Below the pieces are notes generated by a model. It was given only the letters and a program-made list of their open reading frames with translations, ran no database searches and had not been told where the DNA came from. A stretch of DNA of 64,000 nt from Amarolinea aalborgensis (GTDB lineage Bacteria > Chloroflexota > Anaerolineae > SSC4 > Amarolineaceae): positions 381,893-445,892 of the forward strand of contig NZ_UETR01000003.1 of assembly GCF_900491745.1 (NCBI RefSeq), in the 5' to 3' direction. A program made the translations under genes and the position numbers. Positions 56,719 to 64,000 of this stretch are shown here, in pieces (the stretch's first letter is position 1; every line of letters begins with the position of its first letter).

Positions 56719-58914
56719 TCAGGGCGCGGATTTGCGCCGGCTAAATAGAATGCCGCCAACAAGAGCGGCCACAGCGCCGGCCGCGGCCCCGATCGTCTGA
56801 GGCGACAGATTGGCCAGGGCGCGCGTCGGTTTGACCGCGTCGGCCACGCTCGGCGCTTCACGCGAACGCCGGGCATCCTCAACCAGGCGCTGCAAGCGCG
56901 CCGGGTCGCGTCGCAGCTCGTCGGCGATCGCGCGCTTGCGGGCAATGTCTTCATCGGTCACGTATTCATCGAAGGAGCGCAGCCCAGCCAGTTGAAAACC
57001 GTGCTTCTTGAAAAGCCGGTAAATCTCTTTGACGCGGTCCATTTCAATGTTGCGACCGAGGGTGTAATCCTCGAAGATGCCCTCCATCGCCAGGAGCGTG
57101 GTTTCCGCCAGGCAGGCATAAGCGGTCTTCGGCGGCAGACCAATATCAAAGCCAAAGTCCACATCGCCGGGGATCAAGATTTCGCCCGATTCGATCACCA
57201 AGACATCGGGACGCAGGGCCGCCTCTTCCGCGGAAATGTCCGGCGGACGCGCCACGTCACAGATGACGGCGCCCGGCTTGCAGCGCGTAATGTCAATGAT
57301 GCGTGTCTTGAGGGCGGTCGTCGTCGTGACGATCAGGTCTACATCGCCCAGGTACTCATCCGCCCGCGTCGCGATGGTCACCACGGCCTGGGGGGTTTCA
57401 GATTCAATCTGACGTTTGAGCGCGATCAGGCGCTCTGGCCGCGGCGCCACAAGAACCACGTTGTAGATTGCCTGCGCCAGCAAGCGTGCACAGACCGCGC
57501 CAATCGAGCCTGTGGCGCCGACGACCATGGCTTTGCCCTGGCTCAGATCGGTGGCGCCCATTTTGATGACAGCCTGCTTGCCGGTTTCAAGGGTGGCGGC
57601 CACGGTCAACGAGTTGCCCGATGTGATGGCAATATCCACCTTTTGCGCGACGGTGATGCCGGCGTCGCCTACGACTGACGTAAACGCGCCCAGGCCCATC
57701 AAACGCGCGCCCATGCGCTCGGCCATGCGCGCGGCTTTGATCAAGCGCCGGTAGGTGAAGCTCGGATCGCGGCGCATCAGCTCACGCGGGGTCGCGCCCA
57801 GGGTCAAGAGAATGCCTTCGACGCGCTGACCAGTCGCGGGCGACACCGCACCCGTGATGCGAGAGAGGTACATGGGCGGAATTTCGGCCACGTAGTGCTC
57901 CACGAGTTTTTCGGGCAAGAAACGCAGACGGGCCAGGCGCTTATCCTTATAAATGAAGCGCGGGCTGAGGGGATGGATGACGAAGGCAAAACGGTTGATC
58001 TGGCCGTCCGTTTCCTTGAGATGCAGGATTTTCGGCGTCCACACCAGGTCGGCCATCAGGTTCAGGTACGTGTCCTCGTTCAGCGGCGCGGCCGGGTTGG
58101 GACGCAGTGCGACGAAAATGGCCTCAATCACGGCCGAGGGCAAGCGCGCTAGCTCATTGCCCTCCCAGGGCATGGTCGTGACCACGATGTCCGCGCCGCG
58201 GCTGCGCAGGTCCGCAATATCGTCATCGCTGGCGCTTTCGACCACGATGATTTTGTGCTTTAGTTCAGCCGGCGCGTAGCGGCGAATAGCGCCCATGTCG
58301 CCGGCCAGCACATCCGCGCGCTGGAACGGGGCTTCGACGCGGGAAACGCCAGGCGTGCCAGCCAGCGGAAAAAGGCGGCGGAACGGCTCATCCTTCAACT
58401 GCGCCAGCACGGGGCCGGCGCCCCGATCGAGCGCCACATTGTTGCCCAATGCAGTCGGCAAACGGAAGTAGATGATGGAATCGGCGTAGCTGATGTCGGC
58501 CGCTGTCTCTTCGAGGGCAGCGGCGAGTCCACGATGATTGAGACCCGGCACCATCAGGACATTCTTCTGGCTGAAGAGTCCAGGCTGCGCCTCGCTCGCC
58601 AGCCGCACCGCCCAACGCTCCAGCGCGCCCCGGATGCCGCCGCCGTCGAGCACGGGCGTCTGTTTGGCTGATTTGCGCAGCTGAGCGCCCACGGCGTGGG
58701 TGACAGAGACAGAGCCGAGGTTCAGCTTGGCAGACATGCCCTCCAAGGCAATGGCGTCCACCTTACCATCGTATTCTTGAATCAATTCGGCCACGCGGTC
58801 TTGATTGCCATCGGCGCCTATGCGGCGCACGGTAAGCGTCTGGCCCAGCAGGCTCACTTCCTGGACGGTCTCGCCGACTGGTCCGAGATGCAGGCTAAGA
58901 ATCTGTTTCGTCAT
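56719..58914 (-). CDS. Long-chain acyl-ACP reductase-like protein with N-terminal extension
   Basis: 731 residues from ATG 58914 with GGTGGA upstream. The C-terminal half (about 390-660) resembles cyanobacterial acyl-ACP reductase: MGLGAFTSVVGDAG, ITSGNSLTVAAT, a Rossmann loop VVGATGSIGAVCARLLAQ (about 464-481), and AYACLAETTLLAMEGIFED followed by LGRNIEMDRVKEIYRLFKKHG. Cys 601 in that block corresponds to the active-site Cys of AAR. Cyanobacterial AAR has about 340 residues; here some 380 extra residues precede it (no family recognised) and a short C-terminal hydrophobic segment (about 705-725) with RRKSAP looks like a tail anchor. It may reduce acyl thioesters to aldehydes, by family inference only. 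Confidence 0.75.
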   Translation of the reverse strand: MTKQILSLHLGPVGETVQEVSLLGQTLTVRRIGADGNQDRVAELIQEYDGKVDAIALEGMSAKLNLGSVSVTHAVGAQLRKSAKQTPVLDGGGIRGALERWAVRLASEAQPGLFSQKNVLMVPGLNHRGLAAALEETAADISYADSIIYFRLPTALGNNVALDRGAGPVLAQLKDEPFRRLFPLAGTPGVSRVEAPFQRADVLAGDMGAIRRYAPAELKHKIIVVESASDDDIADLRSRGADIVVTTMPWEGNELARLPSAVIEAIFVALRPNPAAPLNEDTYLNLMADLVWTPKILHLKETDGQINRFAFVIHPLSPRFIYKDKRLARLRFLPEKLVEHYVAEIPPMYLSRITGAVSPATGQRVEGILLTLGATPRELMRRDPSFTYRRLIKAARMAERMGARLMGLGAFTSVVGDAGITVAQKVDIAITSGNSLTVAATLETGKQAVIKMGATDLSQGKAMVVGATGSIGAVCARLLAQAIYNVVLVAPRPERLIALKRQIESETPQAVVTIATRADEYLGDVDLIVTTTTALKTRIIDITRCKPGAVICDVARPPDISAEEAALRPDVLVIESGEILIPGDVDFGFDIGLPPKTAYACLAETTLLAMEGIFEDYTLGRNIEMDRVKEIYRLFKKHGFQLAGLRSFDEYVTDEDIARKRAIADELRRDPARLQRLVEDARRSREAPSVADAVKPTRALANLSPQTIGAAAGAVAALVGGILFSRRKSAP

Positions 58915-59052
58915 AATCCACCGCTTTCTTACTGTGTCCCAATTCCGATTGCAGTTTTTTGACGCCGGCAGGATGTACAGACCGCGTGAAACGCGGCGCG
59001 CCACATTTTCGCCAGGGTCGCGCTCTGAATTGATCGGTCAGATTGCGCTGTT

Positions 59053-59081
59053 ATTATACTGGTACAGGCGCGGGGCGTCAA
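59053..59081 (-). promoter_or_regulatory. Promoter of the acyl-reductase-like/SCP2 operon
   Basis: Minus strand: TTGACG, 17 bases, TATAAT, giving a leader of about 130 bases. Confidence 0.85.
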
Positions 59082-59130
59082 AGCCTTTGCCTGGCATCAA
59101 TGTCACAATGTCACATCGTGTCAACGGCCA

Positions 59131-59177
59131 GAAAGGCAAGCCCCCCTATCAGCCTTGCGGTGATGGGAGGGCTTGTC
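59131..59177 (-). terminator. Terminator of the CsoR/thioredoxin operon
   Basis: Minus strand: GACAAGCCCTCCC pairs with GGGGGGCTTGCC, then CTTTC. It lies 36 bases after the last thioredoxin stop. Confidence 0.7.
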
Positions 59178-59212
59178 GAATCAATCTGAATGGGCCGACC
59201 GGTCTGCGCCGG

Positions 59213-59614
59213 TTATGCGGCAGGCATCAGCGCGCGCAGGCGCGCCGCGAGTTCCTGGTATGACGTGACGCCAACCACGCGGTCAACCTCGGCCCCGCCC
59301 TTGAAATAGATCAAGGTGGGAATGCCGAGAATGCCGTATTTCTCTGGCGTCGCCGGATTGTCGTCTACATTGAGCTTGGCAATGACCGCTTTGCCATTGA
59401 ACTCAGCCGCCAACTGCTCCACAGACGGCGCAATATAGTGGCATGGGCCGCACCAATCGGCCCAGAAGTCAACCAGCGCCGGCACGTCGGATTTGAGAAC
59501 GCGCGACTCGAAGTCGCTGTCGCCGACCGGGGAAGGCAACGGCCGATTCGGATCATCCATGATCGCGGGGCGAGGCGCTTTGTCGCCGCCCAAGATTCGC
59601 CTAAAAATGCTCAT
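59213..59614 (-). CDS. Thioredoxin-domain protein
   Basis: 133 residues from the second of two adjacent ATG codons (59614), better spaced from AGGTGG than 59617. A 30-residue N-terminal extension (IFRRILGGDKAPRPAIMDDP) is followed by a complete thioredoxin fold: VDFWADWCGPCHYIAP with the classical CGPC site, KLNVDDNPATPEKYGILGIPTLIYF with the cis-Pro, and a final GVTSYQELAARL helix. It reduces disulfides in the cytoplasm. It comes 26 bases after another thioredoxin gene. Confidence 0.94.
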   Translation of the reverse strand: MSIFRRILGGDKAPRPAIMDDPNRPLPSPVGDSDFESRVLKSDVPALVDFWADWCGPCHYIAPSVEQLAAEFNGKAVIAKLNVDDNPATPEKYGILGIPTLIYFKGGAEVDRVVGVTSYQELAARLRALMPAA

Positions 59615-59640
59615 CATACCACCTGTTTCTCGCGGCTGGC

Positions 59641-60006
59641 CTAGACGACTTCTGCAGCCGCGACAGGCTGCGTTTTGGCGCTCAAGAAATCCTCGATGCG
59701 CTGCTTGAGGTACGGATAAGGCACGGCGCCAATGATGGCGTCCTGCGGCTCGCCGTCGCGCACCAACAGCATGGTTGGGATGCTCTGCACGCCGTATTGA
59801 CCAGCCCACACCGGGTTCTCATCGGTGTTGATCTTGGCCACGCGCAGCTTGCCGTCATACTCTGCAGCCAACTTCTCCAGCGAGGGCGCAATCATCCGAC
59901 AAGGGGCGCACCAGGGCGCCCAGAAATCCACCAACACCGGAATAGACGAATTCAACACCACTTCTTCATACATCGCATCACTGACATGCATCGGTTTGGT
60001 AGCCAT
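59641..60006 (-). CDS. Thioredoxin-family protein with WCAPC site
   Basis: 121 residues; GAGGAGGAACA precedes the ATG. It has VLVDFWAPWCAPCRMIAPSLEKLA, NTDENPVWAGQYGVQSIPTMLLV and a C-terminal helix plus an Ala/Val tail. The active site is CAPC instead of CGPC, which may shift its redox potential. Paired with the CGPC thioredoxin downstream, it may have a distinct partner. Confidence 0.93.
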   Translation of the reverse strand: MATKPMHVSDAMYEEVVLNSSIPVLVDFWAPWCAPCRMIAPSLEKLAAEYDGKLRVAKINTDENPVWAGQYGVQSIPTMLLVRDGEPQDAIIGAVPYPYLKQRIEDFLSAKTQPVAAAEVV

Positions 60007-60031
60007 TGTTCCTCCTCGAAAACCTTTCAAG

Positions 60032-60060
60032 ATTATAGCCGCGTCACAAGCGCCGCCAGC
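60032..60060 (-). promoter_or_regulatory. Possible internal promoter ahead of the thioredoxin pair
   Basis: Minus strand TATAAT at 60032-60037, 25 bases before the thioredoxin ATG; the -35 region (CTGGCG) is poor. Confidence 0.4.
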
Positions 60061-60084
60061 CGTTTCGCAGCTGGCCGAGCCTGG

Positions 60085-60492
60085 TTACTGCGGATCATTC
60101 CAGATTCGTTTTTCCACCATGGCGCACGCATGCGCCACGACCTCGATCCCAGACGCGCGGCAGAAATCAATCGCCCGCTGCGATTCCGCGCCTGGCTGCA
60201 TCCAAACACGCCGGATGCCGGCGGCCGCTGCTTCCTTGACGATCATCTCGCTGACAGATGGGGGCACCACCAGGTCAATCACGTCGGGTCGTTCGGGCAA
60301 GGCCGCCAAATTCGGGTAAACCCGGTCGCCCAGAATCTCGGTCTCATGCGGATTCACCGCATAGACGCGGTAGCCGGCGCGGCGCAGGTCTTGATAGATT
60401 CGGCGCCCAAATTTGGTTGGGTTTGCCGATACCCCGACAACAGCCCATGTGGGACGGCCGACAAAATCGGCGATCAAATCTGCCTGGTTCAA
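60085..60492 (-). CDS. CoA-binding domain protein (YccU-like)
   Basis: 135 residues from a TTG start with GGAG ten bases before. It is a single Rossmann-type CoA-binding domain: WAVVGVSANPTKFGRRIYQDL, YRVYAVNPHETEILGDRVYPNL, DVIDLVVPPSVS and the C-terminal VWMQPGAESQRAI with ACAMVE. Such stand-alone proteins are common and bind CoA or nucleotides; their function is unsettled. It lies between csoR and two thioredoxin genes, which suggests a link with thiol or CoA redox state. Confidence 0.9.
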   Translation of the reverse strand: MNQADLIADFVGRPTWAVVGVSANPTKFGRRIYQDLRRAGYRVYAVNPHETEILGDRVYPNLAALPERPDVIDLVVPPSVSEMIVKEAAAAGIRRVWMQPGAESQRAIDFCRASGIEVVAHACAMVEKRIWNDPQ

Positions 60493-60556
60493 TAGACGCT
60501 GTCTCCGTTCACGTTGTCACCCCAGCACACGTGGCAATCCCTGCCATGCGGCGCCA

Positions 60557-60868
60557 TCACGCCAACGACGATTGGCTGACGTCTCGCGCGGTGGTCATAG
60601 GCAGGCCGCTCAACGTGTCCACCAATTCATCCACCAGTTTCTCGGCCGAAGCGCCCGGCGCGGGATGCAGCAAACACTCTGTGGCATGCGCCCGAATCAA
60701 CACCAGGCTCGTCTGCTGCACCGCCGAGCGGATGGCCGCCAGCTGCTGCAACACGGCCTGGCAGTCGCGGTCGTCATCCAGCATACGCTGCACGCCGCGC
60801 ACCTGGCCTTCGATACGCTTCAAACGCCGCTGTAAATCGCCTCTGACCTCACTGCTGCCCAGTGCCAT
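60557..60868 (-). CDS. csoR: CsoR-family metal-sensing transcriptional repressor
   Basis: 103 residues from the ATG with GGAG at six bases. All-helical CsoR/RcnR fold beginning RRLKRIEGQVRGVQRML. The metal ligands of Cu(I)-type CsoR fall at the canonical numbers: Cys36 (DRDCQAVL), His61 and Cys65 (AHATECL). CsoR binds DNA as apo-tetramer and lets go on binding Cu(I). It heads an operon with a CoA-binding protein and two thioredoxins; no copper ATPase or chaperone gene is adjacent. A palindrome over its own promoter fits autoregulation. Confidence 0.93.
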   Translation of the reverse strand: MALGSSEVRGDLQRRLKRIEGQVRGVQRMLDDDRDCQAVLQQLAAIRSAVQQTSLVLIRAHATECLLHPAPGASAEKLVDELVDTLSGLPMTTARDVSQSSLA

Positions 60869-60887
60869 GCTTGACTCCTCGCGTACA

Positions 60888-60928
60888 ATACTGGGGTAGA
60901 GTATATCACAAACTCCTCGGCTCGTCAA
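60888..60928 (-). promoter_or_regulatory. csoR promoter with putative operator
   Basis: Minus strand promoter TTGACG (60923-60928), 17 bases, TATACT (60900-60905). The palindrome ATACTGGGGTAGAGTAT (60888-60904 on the plus strand; ATACT, seven bases with a G-tract, AGTAT) covers the -10 and the start site, a position and G-rich core expected of a CsoR operator. Confidence 0.7.
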
Positions 60929-60934
60929 ACGGCG

Positions 60935-60963
60935 TTGACACCCTTATGCGTTTATGGTATACT
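60935..60963 (+). promoter_or_regulatory. Promoter of the metallophosphoesterase gene
   Basis: TTGACA, 17 bases, TATACT. Expected start near 60970. It is divergent from and seven bases away from the csoR promoter, so a protein bound there could affect both. Confidence 0.85.
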
Positions 60964-61099
60964 CGCGGCCCTGGCTGGCAAGGTCAGGCTGATGTTCTGA
61001 CGAATCATGGCGCCTGACGGTGCGCGCAGTGAGCAGCTTCGGTTGTGATATTCACTGGCGAAGCCTGCTGGCGTGCGTAGCACTGATCTCTGCAAATAC

Positions 61100-61726
61100 A
61101 TGCGCGTTCTGGTTGTTAGCGACGAAGTTGAGCCTCACCTCTATGGCCCTGGCGCGGTTAGGCTGCAAGGCACGATAGATCTTCTGGTCAGTTGCGGGGA
61201 CCTTCCATTTTATTACCTGGAATACCTGGCCGGAACGCTCAACGTTCCTAGCTATTTCGTTTTTGGCAACCACGGCTTCGAGCTGGAACACCGCGCCGAC
61301 GAGATCGCCATTGCACATCCGCGCGTGGGCACCAACCTGCACGTGACGACGGTCAACGAGCGCGGTGTCTTGATGGCTGGCCTGGAAGGGTGCTTGCGCT
61401 ACAGCCCCCATGGGCGTTTTCAGTATTCCGACAGCGAGATGTGGCAGCAGGCGCTGAGTCTCCTGCCGCGGCTGATCTTGAACCGGCTGCGCTACGGCCG
61501 CTATCTCGATGTGCTTGTTACCCATGCGCCGCCGTTCGGCATTCACGATCAGCCCGATCGCGCGCATACGGGTTTCAAGAGCTTTCTGTGGCTCTTGCGC
61601 ACGTTTCGGCCGCGCTATCTTTGGCACGGCCACGTCCACGTGTACAATCGCAATCAGGTTATCGCGACGCGTTATTGCGAAACCAACGTCATCAATGTCT
61701 ACCCACACCGGGTGATTGACGTATGA
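61100..61726 (+). CDS. Calcineurin-like metallophosphoesterase
   Basis: 208 residues from ATG 61100; GTG 61073 is an alternative and neither has a clear ribosome site. Metal-binding motifs in order: VVSDEVEP (the first motif, Asp then a Glu in place of the usual His), SCGDLP, FGNHGFE, VTHAPPFGIHD and HGHVHVY. The GNH and GHVH motifs are complete. It should be a cytoplasmic two-metal phosphodiesterase or phosphatase; substrate unknown. The LOG-family gene follows after 37 bases on the same strand. Confidence 0.87.
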   Translation: MRVLVVSDEVEPHLYGPGAVRLQGTIDLLVSCGDLPFYYLEYLAGTLNVPSYFVFGNHGFELEHRADEIAIAHPRVGTNLHVTTVNERGVLMAGLEGCLRYSPHGRFQYSDSEMWQQALSLLPRLILNRLRYGRYLDVLVTHAPPFGIHDQPDRAHTGFKSFLWLLRTFRPRYLWHGHVHVYNRNQVIATRYCETNVINVYPHRVIDV

Positions 61727-61763
61727 AGGCATGCATCTGACGGCAAAGGGTTGGGGAATCGGC

Positions 61764-62321
61764 ATGAGCAAACCGATCACGGTCACCATTTTTGGCAGCT
61801 CGCGTTGTTCTGCGGACGCGACCTGTTATGCAGAGGCGCGCCAATTGGGCGCGCTGCTCGCGCGCGCGGGCTACGTCGTGGCGACCGGCGGTTACAACGG
61901 CACGATGGAAGCGGCCAGTCGCGGCGCGGCCGAAGCCGGGGGCCATGTCGTTGGCGTCACATGCGACGTTTTTTCTGGTTCGGTCACCAATCCCTGGGTG
62001 CATGAAGAGCGCCGCACAAGCGACTTGATGCAGCGCATGACCATTCTGGCTGGCATGGGCGACGCCATCGTCGCGGTCATGGGCGGCGTTGGCACCCTGG
62101 CCGAAGTGACCTACGTGTGGAATCTCCTGCAAATTGGGGTCATGACCCCGCGCCCGTTCCTGCTGCTGGGCGACGCCTGGCAGCCGATCCTGCGCGCCAT
62201 CCGCGCCCACAGCCACATCGGCTCGTCGGTCGCGGCCCTGCCCGAAGTGATCGCCTCACCGCAAGAAATCCTTACCCGCCTGCAAGCCACGCTCCCATCC
62301 CCTTCTCGCCCCCTGGCGTAG
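61764..62321 (+). CDS. LOG-family / TIGR00725-like nucleotide-binding protein
   Basis: 185 residues from ATG 61764 with TTGGGG upstream; ATG 61731 and ATG 61716 are weaker. Rossmann-type fold: TVTIFGSSRC at the start, YVVATGGYNGTMEAASRGA and VAVMGGVGTLAEVTYVWN, the equivalent of the PGGxGTxxE motif with Met-Gly for Pro-Gly. True LOG enzymes are cytokinin riboside 5'-monophosphate phosphoribohydrolases; the changed motif makes that activity uncertain. It is probably co-transcribed with the phosphoesterase. Confidence 0.85.
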   Translation: MSKPITVTIFGSSRCSADATCYAEARQLGALLARAGYVVATGGYNGTMEAASRGAAEAGGHVVGVTCDVFSGSVTNPWVHEERRTSDLMQRMTILAGMGDAIVAVMGGVGTLAEVTYVWNLLQIGVMTPRPFLLLGDAWQPILRAIRAHSHIGSSVAALPEVIASPQEILTRLQATLPSPSRPLA

Positions 62322-62390
62322 CGCCTGGCGCGCGCACGGGGGGCCACAACGTCATATCGGGGACACGCACGACGTGCATGGTGTTGACCT

Positions 62391-62465
62391 GCACGTTGCA
62401 CGTGGCGTTCTTACTTTGCACGTTGCATCTTTTCTTTGCATTTTGCGCCCTGCATTTTGCACTTT
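62391..62465. repeat. Degenerate TTGCAYN repeat upstream of proS
   Basis: At least seven copies of TTGCAC/TTGCAT/TTTGCA-like words in 75 bases (for example TTGCACG, TTGCATC, TTTGCATT). Low complexity, possibly a dispersed intergenic element. It reaches to just before the proS ribosome site. Confidence 0.5.
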
Positions 62466-62483
62466 CAGCAAGGAGTTTTCGTC

Positions 62484-63932
62484 ATGGCAGAAGAACTACG
62501 TATTACCCCGCGCGGGGAAGATTACTCGCGCTGGTACACCGATGTCGTGCAGCGCGCGGACCTGGCCGATTATTCGCCGGTCAAGGGCTGCATGGTGATC
62601 AAGCCCTACGGCTACACCCTGTGGGAAGCCATTCGCGACAGCCTGGATCGTCGTTTCAAAGAAACTGGCCATCAAAACGCATACTTCCCACTCTTCATTC
62701 CGATGAGCTTTCTGCAAAAGGAAGCTGAGCACGTCGAAGGTTTTGCGCCCGAGCTGGCCGTGGTGACGCATGGCGGCGGCAAGGAGTTGGAGGAGCCGCT
62801 GGTAGTGCGCCCTACGTCAGAAACCATCATCGGCCACATGTACGCGCAGTGGATTCGCTCCTACCGCGACCTGCCGGTGCTCATCAACCAGTGGTGCAAC
62901 GTGGTGCGCTGGGAGATGCGCACGCGGCTGTTCCTACGCACCACCGAGTTCCTGTGGCAAGAAGGGCACACCGCGCATGCCACCTACGAAGAGGCGGAGG
63001 CGGAGACCGTGCAGATGCTCAACGTCTACGCTGACTTTGCCATCAATGACGCGGCCATCCCGGTCATCCGCGGCGTCAAATCCGCACGCGAGAAGTTCGC
63101 GGGCGCGGACAAGTCCTACACGATCGAAGCCATGATGGGCGACAAGAAGGCCTTGCAATCAGGCACGTCGCACAACTTGGGGCAGAACTTTGCCAGGGCC
63201 TTCAACATTCAGTACCTGGATAGGGCCAATCAACTGCAGCTCTGCTGGACCACCTCCTGGGGCTTGAGCACACGCATGGTGGGCGCTATCGTCATGACGC
63301 ACGGCGACGACCAGGGCCTGGCGCTGCCGCCGAAGCTGGCGCCTTACCAAGCGGTCATCGTGCCGATCTGGCGCAAGGAGCAAGAGCAGGCGCTGGTGAC
63401 GGAGTCAGCCATCGCGCTGGAGCGAGAGCTGAAGGCCGCAGGCGTGCGCGCCAAACTCGATCTGCGCGACAACTACTCGCCGGGCTTCAAGTTCAACGAC
63501 TGGGAGATGCGCGGGGTGCCGCTGCGCATCGAGATTGGGCCGCGCGATGTGCAGAACGGCCAGCTCGTGCTGGCGCGGCGCGATGTGCCGGGTCGTGAAG
63601 GCAAGCGCAGCATCGAGCGCGCCGGCGCGGCCGCGGCCGTGCAGCAGGCGCTAAATGACATCCAGGCCGCCATGCTCGCGCGGGCGACGGCCTTCCGCGA
63701 CGCCAACATCGTGGATGTCGCATCTTACGCCGAACTGAAGGAAGTGCTGGACGGGCCGGGCGGTTTTTGCCGCGCCTGGTGGGATGGCAGCAGTGAGGAT
63801 GAGGACCGCATCAAGGAAGAGACGAAGGCCACCATCCGCTGCTTCCCGCTAGACCAGCCAGAAGGAAGCGGAACCTGCTTCTACACCGGACGGCCGGCGG
63901 AGAGAGTGGCGCTGTTTGGACGCGCGTATTGA
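62484..63932 (+). CDS. proS: Prolyl-tRNA synthetase, short (archaeal/eukaryotic-like, ProS type 3) form
   Basis: 482 residues from the ATG with AAGGAG at eight bases. It attaches Pro to tRNA-Pro. Class II motifs: the motif 1 region with NAYFPLFIPMSFL, motif 2 VRWEMRTRLFLRTTEFLWQEGHTAH, and motif 3 MTHGDDQGLALPPKLAPYQ. The anticodon domain and the C-terminal zinc-like domain of this class follow, ending GTCFYTGRPAERVALFGRAY, where the final aromatic residue is typical. There is no editing insertion domain between motifs 2 and 3, in contrast to the bacterial long form. Confidence 0.97.
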   Translation: MAEELRITPRGEDYSRWYTDVVQRADLADYSPVKGCMVIKPYGYTLWEAIRDSLDRRFKETGHQNAYFPLFIPMSFLQKEAEHVEGFAPELAVVTHGGGKELEEPLVVRPTSETIIGHMYAQWIRSYRDLPVLINQWCNVVRWEMRTRLFLRTTEFLWQEGHTAHATYEEAEAETVQMLNVYADFAINDAAIPVIRGVKSAREKFAGADKSYTIEAMMGDKKALQSGTSHNLGQNFARAFNIQYLDRANQLQLCWTTSWGLSTRMVGAIVMTHGDDQGLALPPKLAPYQAVIVPIWRKEQEQALVTESAIALERELKAAGVRAKLDLRDNYSPGFKFNDWEMRGVPLRIEIGPRDVQNGQLVLARRDVPGREGKRSIERAGAAAAVQQALNDIQAAMLARATAFRDANIVDVASYAELKEVLDGPGGFCRAWWDGSSEDEDRIKEETKATIRCFPLDQPEGSGTCFYTGRPAERVALFGRAY

Positions 63933-63936
63933 GTAA

Positions 63937-64000
<64 letters not shown>

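Noticed and set aside
59100..59125. Second CRP-like site (TGTCACA repeated)
   Set aside because: The words are direct repeats, not a palindrome, and lie upstream of no clear promoter element.
62340..62483. T-box riboswitch upstream of proS
   Set aside because: No T-box sequence or antiterminator structure was found; the region is a low-complexity TTGCA array.

Overview
The window is high-GC bacterial DNA that most resembles a Chloroflexota genome of the Anaerolineae/Caldilineae type. The grounds are secreted proteins with long Thr-Pro linkers (one ending in YLPYVAP), a CpXC-domain protein, a GH57 enzyme, a prolyl-tRNA synthetase of the short archaeal-like form, a cytochrome c maturation operon with a zinc-ribbon CcmI-like protein, and a phasin/PhaR-like pair. 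This is inferred from protein character, not from a marker-gene search. The content is mostly core metabolism. I see no prophage, insertion sequence or CRISPR array. Promoters are easy to read: many genes have a TTGNNN hexamer, exactly 17 bases, then TATAAT or a close variant.

Layout. 1-4.6 kb: the C-terminal part of a secreted subtilase, a secreted protein of unknown function and a small lipoprotein. 4.7-13.3 kb: a housekeeping block (rplS, rnhB, yraN, miaA, CpXC gene, greA, lysS, GH57). 13.5-17.0 kb: an RNA-gene island with tRNA-Gly and a GT39-like glycosyltransferase on the plus strand, and tRNA-Ser(CGA), tRNA-Ser(GGA) and a large-type SRP RNA on the minus strand, each with its own promoter and terminator. 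17.0-21.2 kb: a DUF2877 / FdrA / DUF1116 group related to the oxamate carbamoyltransferase genes. 21.4-24.5 kb: a VWA lipoprotein, a Crp/Fnr regulator and, just after it, a promoter overlapped by a perfect CRP-type palindrome that should drive a structured, terminated RNA of about 220 nt. 24.5-28.3 kb: ccmH-ccmG-ccmF-ccmI-like operon on the minus strand.

28.5-33.2 kb: LysM/L,D-transpeptidase, EamA transporter, an unknown conserved protein, dtd and a primary-type sigma factor. 33.2-35.2 kb: two genes of the AmmeMemoRadiSam system. 35.4-37.8 kb: ECF sigma, zinc-finger anti-sigma and an exported polymer-forming-type membrane protein. 37.9-44.2 kb (minus): HypE-like AIR synthase-family protein, a modular secreted beta-propeller protein and a Ca2+-type P-ATPase. 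44.5-48.0 kb: lgt, an S1-domain protein with a long leader, and an isoaspartyl peptidase/asparaginase. 48.0-52.1 kb: rlmI-like, a small unknown gene and tilS on the minus strand, with an RlmM/FtsJ-like methyltransferase divergent from tilS; both divergent promoters predict leaderless mRNAs.

52.2-56.1 kb: phasin-like protein, PhaR-like regulator, patatin-like lipase and a glycosidase-like lipoprotein. 56.2-58.9 kb (minus): a long protein whose C-terminal half resembles cyanobacterial acyl-ACP reductase, followed by an SCP2 lipid carrier. 59.2-60.9 kb (minus): CsoR, CoA-binding protein and two thioredoxins. 61.1-64.0 kb: metallophosphoesterase, LOG-family protein, proS, then nine perfect copies of a 7-bp repeat running off the end.

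The best candidates for something undescribed are the CRP-box-controlled RNA carrying an anti-Shine-Dalgarno loop (24.24-24.50 kb) and the acyl-reductase-like/SCP2 pair. Everything here is read by eye from sequence; no alignment, folding or database search was run.
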